From assembly GCA_903921455.1 (NCBI GenBank), contig CAIXPZ010000013.1, positions 1-64,000 on the forward strand: a stretch of 64,000 nucleotides of DNA, given 5' to 3'. A program made the translations under genes and the position numbers. Positions 34,245-42,997 of this stretch are shown piece by piece. The stretch's first letter is position 1; the number at the start of each line of letters is the position of its first letter. Below the pieces are notes generated by a model. The model made no database searches, had not been told where the DNA came from, and saw nothing but the letters and a program-made list of their open reading frames with translations. The stretch is from an uncultured Verrucomicrobia subdivision 3 bacterium. GTDB taxonomy: Bacteria > Verrucomicrobiota > Verrucomicrobiae > Limisphaerales > UBA11358.

Positions 34245-34476
34245 AGCCATCGCCAAACTGCAGGGCATTTTTGACAACCTATTTTTGGAACCAGTCGCCT
34301 TGACGCCGACCATCAGCGCCAAGGACGTGCCGGAATGGGATTCGCTCACGCATATCTCGCTCGTGGTCGCGGTGGAAAAGGCGTTTGCGGTGCGCTTCCG
34401 GGTCGGCGAAGTGGAGCAGACCAAAAACATCGGGGAGTTCGCGGATCTCATCATCAAGCGCCAGCAGGAACCGTGA
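34231..34476 (+). CDS. Acyl carrier protein (DltC/FkbJ-like)
   Basis: 81 residues; ATG at 34231 lies inside the end of the fkbH-like gene. The phosphopantetheine site is EWDSLTHISL with Ser38, and helix III shows KAFAVRF and NIGEFADLI. A small stand-alone ACP between an FkbH-like loader and a DltD-like protein probably carries the glyceryl or derived acyl group to the membrane. Its stop overlaps the next start (TGATG), so all three genes are translationally coupled. Confidence 0.92.
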   Translation: MNQAEAIAKLQGIFDNLFLEPVALTPTISAKDVPEWDSLTHISLVVAVEKAFAVRFRVGEVEQTKNIGEFADLIIKRQQEP

Positions 34477-35588
34477 TGCGCCCGGCGTTTGCGTCAACCC
34501 GCTCGGCGGCGGCGTTCGCCGGGTTATTGCTGTTATTGCTGCTCGCGCCAATGCTGGCCGGCAAAAGGATCCTGCCGCCGCGCGAGCAGGCTTATGCGGC
34601 CCTGAGCTGGGGGAGCGGCCCTTATCCGTGGATTCAGAACCAGCTATTTCAAGAGAAGGGCGACATCGACATCGCCTTGATCGGCTCTTCGCACATCCTG
34701 CATTGTCTGGACGCCCGGTGGCTGCAGGCCGAATTGAGCAAAAAGTTGGGGCGGCCCGCCGTCGTGCGCGTGATGGGCTGGGGCGGGGCGGGATTTGACG
34801 CGGTCTATTTCATCACCCGGGATTTGCTGCAAAACCGCCGGGTGCAGCTGCTGGTGGTTTACAACGAGGCCAACGCCCCCGCCAGTCGCAACGCCAAAAG
34901 TCCGGCCTGGTTCCGGGCGGCGGATGGTCTGGCAGCGTTGCGCGGATTGCCGTGGCCGGAGCAAAGCTATTTTTATTTTGCCGCCCTGGTGGGGCTGCCG
35001 CGCAACCTCCTGGCTTTAGTCCGCCCAAATCTGCCGGCGGGATTGCATACAACGCCGCCCAACGAATGGGAGACGCACTATCGCTCGGTCAATCTGGCGG
35101 ACAACCTGGGTTCCACCACGTCCGAATTAAGCATGGGCAATGGGGACACCGATCCGACGGTTCCGTTTATTCCCTATGCGCCACCGGCATCCGCCAGCCC
35201 GGCGGCGGCCTGCGTGTATGCGCCGGCCACCCGGACAAATTTTCAATTTTCCAGCGCGCCCCTGCCGGTCTGGCAGGAACATTTCGCGCGGCAATTGCTG
35301 ACGCTGGCGCGTGACCACGCCTGCCGGCTGGTGCTGCTGCATATACCCACGCTGGACGAGGCGCGGGTGCCGTTGATTCCGGAGCGCGCCTTCTGGCAAA
35401 CGAATCTGTCGGATACGGTCTGCCTGCTCGGCGTGCCGCCGGAGAAAATGTTTGCCGGCCTGGCCGATGCGGACCTGCGCCAGCTCTATTTCAATCCCAG
35501 CCATCTGAATAAAAACGGCCAGGCCTACTTTACCTCGCTCATCGGTCCGGCCTTGATCTCGCTTTATGACCCGCCCGCCCGTCGTTAA
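34476..35588 (+). CDS. Membrane-anchored SGNH-fold protein (DltD-like)
   Basis: 370 residues from the ATG at 34476 (TGATG overlap with the ACP stop). N-terminal anchor at about residues 9-23 (AFAGLLLLLLLAPMLAG). SGNH features: DIALIGSSHIL with a candidate nucleophile Ser, LVVYNEANAP, and near the end FNPSHLNKNGQAYF, the Asp/His block with His but Asn-Pro-Ser in place of the usual Asp. The topology (one helix, large outside domain) and position between an ACP and an MBOAT match DltD in teichoic-acid D-alanylation. Probably the extracytoplasmic acceptor-transfer partner. Confidence 0.8.
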   Translation: MRPAFASTRSAAAFAGLLLLLLLAPMLAGKRILPPREQAYAALSWGSGPYPWIQNQLFQEKGDIDIALIGSSHILHCLDARWLQAELSKKLGRPAVVRVMGWGGAGFDAVYFITRDLLQNRRVQLLVVYNEANAPASRNAKSPAWFRAADGLAALRGLPWPEQSYFYFAALVGLPRNLLALVRPNLPAGLHTTPPNEWETHYRSVNLADNLGSTTSELSMGNGDTDPTVPFIPYAPPASASPAAACVYAPATRTNFQFSSAPLPVWQEHFARQLLTLARDHACRLVLLHIPTLDEARVPLIPERAFWQTNLSDTVCLLGVPPEKMFAGLADADLRQLYFNPSHLNKNGQAYFTSLIGPALISLYDPPARR

Positions 35589-35697
35589 AATTCTGGTTTA
35601 CGCCCTAGTGGTCATCCTCTCGCTGACAGCCCTGTGGCTGGTGCTGGTATCGCCGGCAAGCATTCTCAATGCCCGCGTGGTGTATCAGGGATTCTGA
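35566..35697 (+). CDS. DltX-like single-helix microprotein, 43 aa
   Basis: A short frame of ATG at 35566 to TGA at 35697, overlapping the SGNH gene by 23 bp and ending 3 bp before the MBOAT start. It encodes a basic N-terminus (MTRPPVVK), one helix of about residues 9-29 (ILVYALVVILSLTALWLVLV) and the C-terminus NARVVYQGF. DltX of the dlt operon is likewise a ~50-residue one-helix peptide beside DltB/DltD whose conserved C-terminal motif contains Tyr and a final Phe (F-x-Y-x-x-F); here V-V-Y-Q-G-F keeps both Tyr and Phe. Tyr40 is therefore a candidate acyl-carrying residue. Tight packing and motif argue for a real gene despite its size. Confidence 0.7.
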   Translation: MTRPPVVKILVYALVVILSLTALWLVLVSPASILNARVVYQGF

Positions 35698-35700
35698 CGC

Positions 35701-36921
35701 ATGGAAACGCTCCACCTTTTAGCCGGATTGCTGGCCTACCTTGTGGGGGGCCGGCTGGTGATGCGCCGGTTGACCGGCGGCGTCCGCGAGGCGGCCCTGG
35801 CGCTGTTGAATGTGGCGGGCGTTTTCTTTTTTCTGTTCTACGGCAGCAAGGAACATTACGCGCTCCGTTTCGGGATATATCTGGCCCTGATTGTCGGTCT
35901 TTATCTAGCCGTGCGTCTGTTCGCCGCCAGAAGCGGGGCGTGGCCGTGGCTGGCCTTCGGCGCCCCGATCACGGCGTTGATTGCGGTCCGGTATGTGCCC
36001 GGCTCCGCGTATATGGCGCTGGGCCATGCGCTCGGCCAGACCTGGCACGGCGTGCCGAACATGGTGGGCATTTCCTACCTCGCCTTCCGCTGCAGCCGGC
36101 TGGTGTTGGAGGTGCGCAACGGCGAGGTGAAACCGCCCAACTTCCTGGAATATCTTAATTTCGCCTTTTTTCTGCCGACGCTGCCGGTCGGGCCCATCAA
36201 CACCTACGCCAATTTCCGGCGCGGGTTTGCGGCGGAACCTTATGTTGTCCCGGCCGGCCGGGCCGCTTTGCGCATCCTCGTGGGCGCGGTGAAATACCAG
36301 TTCCTCGGCGGCCTTTGCAACCAGCTGACCTACGCCAGCCTGCTGCTGGACGGCCATCCGCATCCGTGGGTGGATCTGCCGGTGGCGATGCTGTTTTTCT
36401 ACCTGTATCTCTACCTGAATTTCTCCGGTTTCTGCGATATGGCCATCGGGGCGGCGGGCCTGCTGGGCATTCCCGTGCCGGAAAATTTCGACCGCCCCTT
36501 TGCCGCGCGCAACGTGAAGGATTTCTGGAACCGCTGGCACATCACGCTATCGGTTTACATGCGCGACCAGGTGTTCGCGCCGCTTTCCAAGTTCTTTGTC
36601 CGCCTGTGCGGCGCGGAACACGTGAACCATGCCATCGCCCTGACCATTGGCATCGTCTTCCTGCTGGTGGGCATCTGGCACGGGGCCGGCTGGAATTTTG
36701 CCGCCTACGGGGCGGTGCATGCGCTCGGGGTCGTGACCAACCATTACTACACGCTGTTCCTCAAAAAGCGGCTGGGACGGGAACGGTTCAAGGCCTATAA
36801 CGAAAATGGCTGGATCCGCGCCGCCGCCGTGGCCCTCACCTTTGGTTATTGTGGCGCGAGCCTGATTTTCTTTGCGAACACGTTCCCGCAGCTCCGGGAA
36901 ATCTTCGCCCTCCTGCGATAA
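35701..36921 (+). CDS. MBOAT family O-acyltransferase (DltB/AlgI-like)
   Basis: 406 residues with about eleven hydrophobic helices. Signature FWNRWHITLS (His280) and the catalytic GIWHGAGWNF (His327), plus FFLPTLPVGPI in the middle and NFDRPF before the WH motif. Known role: moves an acyl group from an intracellular carrier across or within the membrane to a partner for transfer to a polymer. With ACP, SGNH and microprotein upstream this completes a Dlt-type acylation cassette. Last gene of the coupled set; repeat R1 follows. Confidence 0.95.
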   Translation: METLHLLAGLLAYLVGGRLVMRRLTGGVREAALALLNVAGVFFFLFYGSKEHYALRFGIYLALIVGLYLAVRLFAARSGAWPWLAFGAPITALIAVRYVPGSAYMALGHALGQTWHGVPNMVGISYLAFRCSRLVLEVRNGEVKPPNFLEYLNFAFFLPTLPVGPINTYANFRRGFAAEPYVVPAGRAALRILVGAVKYQFLGGLCNQLTYASLLLDGHPHPWVDLPVAMLFFYLYLYLNFSGFCDMAIGAAGLLGIPVPENFDRPFAARNVKDFWNRWHITLSVYMRDQVFAPLSKFFVRLCGAEHVNHAIALTIGIVFLLVGIWHGAGWNFAAYGAVHALGVVTNHYYTLFLKKRLGRERFKAYNENGWIRAAAVALTFGYCGASLIFFANTFPQLREIFALLR

Positions 36922-36945
36922 GTTCTTTTACCACGAAACACTCTA

Positions 36946-37460
36946 GCCGGCGCGATGAAGGTCAACCACGGATGAACACGGATCACGCATTTTCAATTGC
37001 CGATTGCCGATTGCCGATTTCAAGGAATGGTAGTTTTCAGTGTTCAGTGAGACTGGAAATTCAAACCGCGAACCACGCAGACCACGCGAAATCAGCAGGG
37101 CCGAACTGGAAGACTCAGCACCAAAAGTTTTTTCGCGTATTTCGCGTGTTTCGCGGTTTCAACGGCTGATGTCTGATTTTGGCCACAGATTCACACAGAT
37201 GAAACACAGATCGGACATTTCCAATTTTCAATTGCCGATTTTCAATTTGAGCCAAATATACGGAAAAATTCAACGCCAAGGCACAAGGGCGCCAAGGCAC
37301 TAATTACGATTTGTAACCAAGGCGGGGACGCTATGGCAGTTTCAATCAACCTTGGGACAAACGCCAAATCGGCAGGACTGACCCGCGAGGCAGCCAACCC
37401 GGCGGCGCCGCCGCGCCGCCCCGCCAACCGATGCGGCAAGGTTGTTATGATCTGCCATAG
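36946..37460 (+). repeat. Dispersed repeat R1, copy A (left of VOC gene)
   Basis: About 515 bp nearly identical to copy B at 37996-38499. Shared landmarks in order: CGATGAAGGTCAACCACGG, TTCAAGGAATG, CAGTGTTCAGTGAGACTGG, AAATCAGCAGGGCCGAACTG, GACTCAGCACCAAAAG, CGGTTTCAACGGCTGATG, GAAACACAGATCGGAC, TTGAGCCAAATATACGG, GGCACAAGGGCGCCAAGGC, GGCGGGGACGCTATGGCA and GGTTGTTATGAT. The remaining 122 bp to the VOC start contain the R5-type tail (GGCCGATGATCGGCACCACT). Confidence 0.9.
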
Positions 37461-37582
37461 TCACAGGATTGCTGGGAACCGGCGCCTACGCCAAAGGCCG
37501 ATGATCGGCACCACTCGCTGAATCCGGTTTTATTTTCGTGTCTTTAGGGTATTTCGTGGTTTATTAATCCACGCTTTCCAAT

Positions 37583-38008
37583 ATGAATCCGCATCTGTCC
37601 TTCCATCATTTCGGCCTGGCCGTCCGCCGCCCGGAGTCGGCGCGGAAGTTTGTCGCCGCGCTCGGCTATCAGCCTGGTGCCGCCGTCTTCGATCCCGCGC
37701 AAAACGTCCACCTCCAGCTCTGCACCCACGCCGCGCAGCCGGCGGTGGAAATCATCTGGCCCGGCGATACCACCGGCCCGGTGGACCAACTCGTCCAGCG
37801 TCACGCTTCCGGCATCATCTACCATTTGTGCTATGAGACCGACAACCTCGCGGCGGCGCTGGCGGGACTGACCGCCGCCGATCTGCGCCCCATGTGCATC
37901 TCCCCCGCCACGCCCGCGCCGCTGTTCGGCGGTCGTCCGGTGTCCTTCTACAACGTCGTGGGACTCGGTCTGATCGAGATTCTCGAACAGGATTTGCCGG
38001 CTCGATGA
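37583..38008 (+). CDS. VOC (glyoxalase-like) family protein
   Basis: 141 residues. Two beta-alpha-beta-beta-beta modules: FHHFGLAVRRPESARKFVAALGY with HVQL-type HLQLC, and GIIYHLCYETDNLAAAL ending FYNVVGLGLIEILE. His9/His10, His122-equivalent residues and the final Glu could form a metal site as in methylmalonyl-CoA epimerase and related VOC enzymes. VOC genes occur beside fkbH-like/ACP genes in sugar loci, so it may modify the acyl group. It is bracketed by two ~500-bp direct repeats; the right copy begins inside its last codons and provides the stop TGA. Confidence 0.85.
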   Translation: MNPHLSFHHFGLAVRRPESARKFVAALGYQPGAAVFDPAQNVHLQLCTHAAQPAVEIIWPGDTTGPVDQLVQRHASGIIYHLCYETDNLAAALAGLTAADLRPMCISPATPAPLFGGRPVSFYNVVGLGLIEILEQDLPAR

Positions 38009-38499
38009 AGGTCAACCACGGATGAACCATTTTTAATTTTCAATTGCCGATTGCCAATTGCCGATTTCAAGGAATGTTAGTTTCAAGTTTTCAGTGTTCA
38101 GTGAGACTGGAAATTCAAACCGCGAACCACGCAGACCACGCGAAATCAGCAGGGCCGAACTGGAAGACTCAGCACCAAAAGTTTTTTCGCGTATTTCGCG
38201 TATTTCGCGGTTTCAACGGCTGATGTCTGATTTTGGCCACAGATGAAACACAGATCGGACATTTCCAATTTTCAATTGCCGATTTTCAATTTGAGCCAAA
38301 TATACGGAAAAATTCAACGCCAAGGCACAAGGGCGCCAAGGCACTAATTACGATTTGAAACCAAGGCGGGGACGCTATGGCAATTTCAACTTACATTGGG
38401 ACAAATGCCAGATCGGCAGGACTAACCTGCGAGGCACACAGCCCGGTGGCACCGCCGCCCTACCAAACGATGCGTCAAGGTTGTTATGATCCGCTATAG
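37996..38499 (+). repeat. Dispersed repeat R1, copy B (right of VOC gene)
   Basis: Direct copy of 36946-37460 with small deletions near the start (a shortened ATGAACCATTTTTAATTT section) and one missing 'TTCACACAGATG' unit. Begins at GCCGGCTCGATGAAGG, which overlaps the last four codons of the VOC gene. It ends 15 bp before the stop codon of the minus-strand GT4 gene, and that junction (GTTGATGGGAATGCTCTAAA) is the reverse of the R5 opening TTAGAGCATTTCCATCAA. Confidence 0.9.
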
Positions 38500-38513
38500 T
38501 TGATGGGAATGCT

Positions 38514-39791
38514 CTAAAAGTTCAGGCTTTGGCGGTAGCCGTGGAGTGTGGCCTCGATAAAACGGCGCCAGGTGAACAGCTTGGCCCGCGCCACAGATCG
38601 GCCGGCCAGTTCGGCCCGCAACCCGGTGGACTGAACCACGGACAGCATGGCCTGGCACCAGGCGTCCTGATCCGTCGGGGAGAGCAACAATCCGGCGTCG
38701 CCCACGACTTCCGGCATAGAGGTGGTGTTGGAAGCGATAACCGGCACGCCGCATTGCATGGCTTCCAGCGGGGGTATCCCGAACCCCTCGGCCAGCGAGG
38801 GAAATAAAAACGCCGTCGCCCCGCTGTAGAGCGCGGCCAGATCTATATCCGGAACAAAGCCCGGAATGATGATCCGGGACTGGAGACCGGGAAAGCGGGC
38901 CATGGCGGCCTGCGCAGCGGGGTTCCGGCCGGGATTGGGGCCGACAATGACCAGGTTGATGCCGGCCAGTTCGCCCGCCGCCACCAGCGCGCCAAAGCAG
39001 TGGATGAGATGCGGAAAGTTTTTGTGCGGGTCATGGGCGGACAGCGCGAGAAAATAGGGCGCGTCGCCTAGCTGATATTGTTTGCGCGCGGCCAGCAGCA
39101 GCTCGGGCCGGGTGACGGGATGGAACAGGTCCGGGTCGGCGGCCAGCGGGGTAACAAACACCCGCTCCGGCGGCAGGCGAGACAGATTCAAAACCTCGTT
39201 GCGCGTGGTCTCAGAGACGCAAAAGGCAAAATGCGGCGGCGTCAGGCAGGCCAGCACGGCCGACATGAGCTGGCCGGCCTTGGGCGAAAAATGCTCCGGA
39301 TGATTGAGCGGGATAAAGTCGTGGCAGGTGAGAAATTTTCGCAGGCGGGGCGACTGCAGCACCGCCGCCGGAAACGGGGTGTGCGGCGAATGATATATGT
39401 CGGCCTGGTCCAGCCAGCGCGGGGACAGGCGGGTTTCCCCCCGCACACAAAACCAGGCGAGTTCCGCCAAGGCCCGCCGGCCGAGGCGCGCCGGCAGGGA
39501 ACGATTCTGGATGTTCCGTTGAACCTGGCGAGCCAATTTCCGGGCCAGCCGGCTGCGGCCAAGCTGGGCAGGCGGCAGGTGCAAGGTCGTGGCCGGCGCC
39601 GCCTGTTGCGCGTTGAGAAAATCATAGGCCCCGGCCAGATGCGTGGTGGCGACATAGGACAGATCGCAGGCCTTAGCCGCGCGCAGGCCGTCAAACAATT
39701 GCCGGGCCACGCGCTGCGCACCACGCCGCGCGGAGGGGTCGTCGTGGGCATGGCCGAGAAAGCCGATGTCCAGGATGACTTTGGGTTTCAT
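38514..39791 (-). CDS. GT4-type glycosyltransferase
   Basis: 425 residues. The C-terminal GT-B signature is clear: [38 protein letters not shown] region (E-x7-E motif around EGFGIPPLE) and [13 protein letters not shown]. The donor-side segment [12 protein letters not shown] and the early [17 protein letters not shown] segment are usual for mannosyl/rhamnosyl transferases of the WbaZ/MtfB type. Single minus-strand gene between plus-strand blocks; repeat material touches its 3' end and even supplies the stop context. Confidence 0.92.
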   Translation of the reverse strand: MKPKVILDIGFLGHAHDDPSARRGAQRVARQLFDGLRAAKACDLSYVATTHLAGAYDFLNAQQAAPATTLHLPPAQLGRSRLARKLARQVQRNIQNRSLPARLGRRALAELAWFCVRGETRLSPRWLDQADIYHSPHTPFPAAVLQSPRLRKFLTCHDFIPLNHPEHFSPKAGQLMSAVLACLTPPHFAFCVSETTRNEVLNLSRLPPERVFVTPLAADPDLFHPVTRPELLLAARKQYQLGDAPYFLALSAHDPHKNFPHLIHCFGALVAAGELAGINLVIVGPNPGRNPAAQAAMARFPGLQSRIIIPGFVPDIDLAALYSGATAFLFPSLAEGFGIPPLEAMQCGVPVIASNTTSMPEVVGDAGLLLSPTDQDAWCQAMLSVVQSTGLRAELAGRSVARAKLFTWRRFIEATLHGYRQSLNF

Positions 39792-39885
39792 GCGTGATTC
39801 TTTGGCGGTGGATTGTGCGGGTTCTCCGGCCCCTTGGCAAAACTGAATCCATGCCGATGGCAGTTCTTGGCCACCTTGGGACCGG

Positions 39886-39911
39886 GCGGGCGCGTCACTC
39901 CGTGCGCGCCG
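39886..39911. repeat. Repeat R6 hairpin, copy 1
   Basis: GGGCGCGTCACTCCGTGCGC with GCC following: stem GGCGCG/CGCGCC around TCACTCCGTG. The same text, with C to T at one base, occurs at 56411-56435. Confidence 0.6.
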
Positions 39912-40014
39912 TTTGGGTGAAACTGAAAGCGTTGGTTGGCAAACGCGGCGGGCGGTGGGTTTGATTTAGAATTAGGCACTTCACAAGCCCTGCCTGGTTA
40001 TTATCCGCCGATGA

Positions 40015-40070
40015 CGCAGATTTCGCAGATAAACCAGAGATACAATCTGTGTCCATCTGTGAAATCTGCG
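40015..40070. repeat. Long hairpin related to R1
   Basis: Arm CGCAGATTTCGCAGAT at 40015-40030 and arm ATCTGTGAAATCTGCG at 40055-40070 pair at 15 of 16 positions with a 24-base loop. The words (CACAGATG, GCAGATTTCGC) are like those in R1. Could act as a bidirectional stop or simply be a repeat. Confidence 0.6.
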
Positions 40071-40165
40071 GACCAGCTTGTCCGGTGCATAATCCCGGGT
40101 TGATTTGATTTGAGTTGTGAGTAGTAAGTTTGGAGACTGAAGCAGCTTTTTAACGCCACACTGAA

Positions 40166-41071
40166 ATGAATTCACCTACCACTTCCCAGCTTAAAGACTT
40201 TGGTTTTTATACTCAGAAAGCCCAGGTAGAGGGCGTGGCCGCCACGGCGGCGGCCATCGAGTTGATTCTGGGTCAACTCCCCGACCGAAATCGCTGGTGT
40301 GTGGAATTCGGGGCCTGGGATGGGCTGGTAGGCTCCACTTCGCGCCGCCTGATTCTGGAAGGTGATTATTCGGCGGTGCTCATTGAGGGCAGCCGGGAAC
40401 GTTTTGCCGCGCTGCAAAAAAACTACGCGGGCAATTCCCGGGTGTTTGCGCGCAACCAGTTTGTGGGTTTCACCCCCACGGATGGGCTGGATGCCCTTCT
40501 CGCAGCGACGCCCATCCCGCTGGATTTCGATTTGCTGACGGTGGATATTGACGGCAATGATTATCATGTCTGGAGCGCAATCGTAAAATACCGGCCCAAG
40601 GTGGTGATGATCGAATTCAATCCCACCATACCGCCGGAGGTCAGCTTTATCCAGCCCGCCGACCCTAAAGTAAACCAGGGGAATAGTGTCAGCGCCTTGG
40701 TGGAACTGGGTAAACAAAAGAAATATGAACTGGTCGCCGTATTGGGGGTGAACGCCTTGTTTGTGACGGCGGAATTGTTTCCCGGTTTGGGAATCAAGGA
40801 TAACCGCCTGGAGTCGCTGTGGACGGAGCGTGATTGTGTGACGTATCTTTTTGCGGGCTATGACGGGCGCATTTTTCTGCGGGGCTGCTGTAAGCTGCCG
40901 TGGCAGGAAGGAATGAAGCTGCATGAGCCGCAGGTCCAAGTCCTGCCCGGCTTTTTGCAGCGATATCCCTGGACCAGCAGCCATCGTCGCTGGCACATGG
41001 CTTTGACCCGTCCCGGCACCTTTCTCAAAAAAGTCCTGCGCCGGCTGGTGGGGGCCAAAAATTTATTATAG
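40166..41071 (+). CDS. FkbM-like SAM methyltransferase-fold protein
   Basis: 301 residues. Class I methyltransferase fold: motif I region WCVEFGAWDGLVGSTSR, acidic loop VLIEGSRERF, and the FkbM-type LLTVDIDGNDYHVWSAI followed by PKVVMIEFNP. A C-terminal basic tail (FLKKVLRRLVGAKN). FkbM-type enzymes methylate hydroxyls on sugars or polyketides; the insertion with NQGNSVSALVELG is common in polysaccharide-cluster members. First gene of a plus-strand block running to 45631. Confidence 0.8.
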   Translation: MNSPTTSQLKDFGFYTQKAQVEGVAATAAAIELILGQLPDRNRWCVEFGAWDGLVGSTSRRLILEGDYSAVLIEGSRERFAALQKNYAGNSRVFARNQFVGFTPTDGLDALLAATPIPLDFDLLTVDIDGNDYHVWSAIVKYRPKVVMIEFNPTIPPEVSFIQPADPKVNQGNSVSALVELGKQKKYELVAVLGVNALFVTAELFPGLGIKDNRLESLWTERDCVTYLFAGYDGRIFLRGCCKLPWQEGMKLHEPQVQVLPGFLQRYPWTSSHRRWHMALTRPGTFLKKVLRRLVGAKNLL

Positions 41072-41137
41072 GGCACACCCACTCTGCGGGCATATAAAAT
41101 TGAGTAAGCCGCGCTCCGTCCGGCAAACGGGATTTCG

Positions 41138-41896
41138 ATGAAACAACGCCTGACAATCTGTTTTGGCCTGACGGGCTGGATCCTGGTGGCGCTTCTGGCC
41201 TATCTCGCGGCCCCGCGGATCCGGAATCACTTTTTCCTGCGCGTGCCGGCACTTAAGCGCGAGCAGTGGGCGCAGGTGCTGGCCCATAAAAAAAGCGAGC
41301 TGGCGCCAGCCTGGCATGATCCGCGCCCCTTGATGGTCATCGCGGGCGACAGCCAGATTGAGATGGGCGACTGGTATGACCTGTTCGGCGGCGCGTTCGC
41401 CATCCGGAACTGCGGGCTGTCCCGCGCAAAAATCGAGGATGTTTCCAGCCTGATCCCCGCCATCGGGGGGCCCCGCCCAAAAATCGTGGTCCTGATGTGC
41501 GGCGAGAATAATATTTTTGCGAAAGATTCCGTGGCCACCTGCCTCAAAGATTACCGGCAATTGCTTGCCGTGGTTCAAACGACCCTCCAGCCGGAGCGCC
41601 TGCTGGTGTTGTCCGTCATGCCGGTCAAAGAGTCGGGTCTGGATCCGTTCAGCCAGGATTTCAACCGGCAAGTGGCCGGGTTAAACCACGAGCTGGCCCC
41701 CCTGTGCCCCCAATTCAAGGCGGAGTTTGTAAACGTCAATCCGGTCCTGTTGGATCACCGCGGCGGTCTGGCGGCGGGGCTGACTCTGGACGGGCTCCAC
41801 CTGAACGGGGCGGGTTACCAGCGCCTGGCCGGGGTGCTGACGGCGGCGTTTGCCCAGACCAATGACGCACCGGTTTATGAACTCCGCAACCCATAG
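41138..41896 (+). CDS. SGNH/GDSL hydrolase, exported
   Basis: 252 residues. N-terminal hydrophobic segment of about residues 8-25 (CFGLTGWILVALLAYLAA) acts as signal or anchor. SGNH blocks: I, VIAGDSQIEMG (Ser); III, LMCGENNIF (Asn); V, LDGLHLNGAGY (Asp and His). All four catalytic residues appear. Likely an esterase acting on acyl groups of the exported glycan, complementary to the acyltransferases of the locus. Confidence 0.88.
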   Translation: MKQRLTICFGLTGWILVALLAYLAAPRIRNHFFLRVPALKREQWAQVLAHKKSELAPAWHDPRPLMVIAGDSQIEMGDWYDLFGGAFAIRNCGLSRAKIEDVSSLIPAIGGPRPKIVVLMCGENNIFAKDSVATCLKDYRQLLAVVQTTLQPERLLVLSVMPVKESGLDPFSQDFNRQVAGLNHELAPLCPQFKAEFVNVNPVLLDHRGGLAAGLTLDGLHLNGAGYQRLAGVLTAAFAQTNDAPVYELRNP

Positions 41897-41950
41897 CGGC
41901 CTGGAAAACAAATTGAGTTTTGCCCGGTTCGTCCGGCAAACTGAGGTTTC

Positions 41951-42865
41951 ATGAAACGCGCCCTCATTGCCACCCTGTTCAACGAGGCGGATAATGTGTC
42001 CCGCTGGTGGGACAGTATTGTCCGGCAGACGGTGTTACCGCATGAGCTTGTGATTGTGGATGGCGGTTCCACGGACGGCACCTGGGAGCGCTTGCAGGAA
42101 CTGGCGCGGTCATCGCCCGTGCCGGTGCGGCTGAAACAGCAGCGCTGCAACATCGCCGAGGGCCGCAATCTGGCCATCAAGATGACCGGGGCGGAAATCA
42201 TCGCCTCGAGTGACGCCGGCAGTTTTCCCGATCCCCGCTGGTTTAGCGAAATCACCCGGCCGCTGCTGGAAAACGCCGCAATTGACATCGTGGGCGGGAA
42301 GAATGTGCTGCTGGCGGAAAACGAATTTCAAAAATTTGCAGCGCGGATGGAAGGGGTGCCGGCCGAACCCAAGGAGGGCGAACGCCAGGGTTCGGCGCGA
42401 AACACGGCCTACCGCCGCGCGGCCTGGGCAGCGGTGGGGGGCTATCCGGAATGGCTCACCCTCACCGGGGAGGACGCTTTGTTTAACTGGCAATTATTCA
42501 AGCTGGGCAAACGGTTTTCTTATAATCCGGCGGCGGTGGTGCGGTGGCAGATGCGCGAAACTGATGCGGCGTATTTCAAAATGTATTACCAATATGGCTA
42601 TGGTTCCGCCGAGGCGCTGCTGGACCGGTCCTATTTTCTGCGGCGGATATTGATCATGCTTTTTCCACCAATATTATTATTTTCCCGGCATCGCTTTGCC
42701 TTTGTCGGGTTTCGCTACCGCCGGAACGTCGCCAGCGCCACGGGCTGGCTGGCTGGCCAGTTGCAGGGGCATCGCCCGCCGCCGGGCTGGTGCAGAAGGG
42801 AGGGCATTCTCCTGAGTCCGGAAGCCCAAGCCGGCCTAGCTCGCCGGCGTGTGCCCATATCGTGA
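41951..42865 (+). CDS. Family 2 glycosyltransferase
   Basis: 304 residues. GT2 motifs: ALIATLFNEADNV, IVDGGSTDGTW, ASSDAGSFPDP (metal-site region with SDAG), GSARNTAYRR and LTGEDALFNW (ED acid/base motif). One hydrophobic stretch late in the protein (ILIMLFPPILLF) may anchor it. It is close to rhamnosyl/galactosyl transferases of polysaccharide loci, but specificity is not readable. Confidence 0.9.
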   Translation: MKRALIATLFNEADNVSRWWDSIVRQTVLPHELVIVDGGSTDGTWERLQELARSSPVPVRLKQQRCNIAEGRNLAIKMTGAEIIASSDAGSFPDPRWFSEITRPLLENAAIDIVGGKNVLLAENEFQKFAARMEGVPAEPKEGERQGSARNTAYRRAAWAAVGGYPEWLTLTGEDALFNWQLFKLGKRFSYNPAAVVRWQMRETDAAYFKMYYQYGYGSAEALLDRSYFLRRILIMLFPPILLFSRHRFAFVGFRYRRNVASATGWLAGQLQGHRPPPGWCRREGILLSPEAQAGLARRRVPIS

Positions 42866-42997
42866 AACGAAACCTGCGGCCCCCCCCCGAATCGTGTCAA
42901 ACCCGACGGCTTAGCCTTTATTTTGTGGCCGTGGTCATTTAGGTTCCCGTCGGACGGATTGCGACCGTGATCCTCGCCAGCAAACACAGTTGTTCCA

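Larger units (their letters stand above)
39792..40165. other. Divergent 374-bp intergenic region with two hairpins
   Basis: Lies between the GT4 gene (minus) and the FkbM-like gene (plus) and must hold both promoters, though I see no convincing -35/-10 pair. It contains the hairpins at 39886-39911 and 40015-40070. The rest shows nothing recognisable. Confidence 0.5.

Noticed and set aside
36946..38499. R1 direct repeats as ends of an insertion sequence
   Set aside because: No transposase lies between them; the enclosed gene is a VOC protein and no target-site duplication was found.
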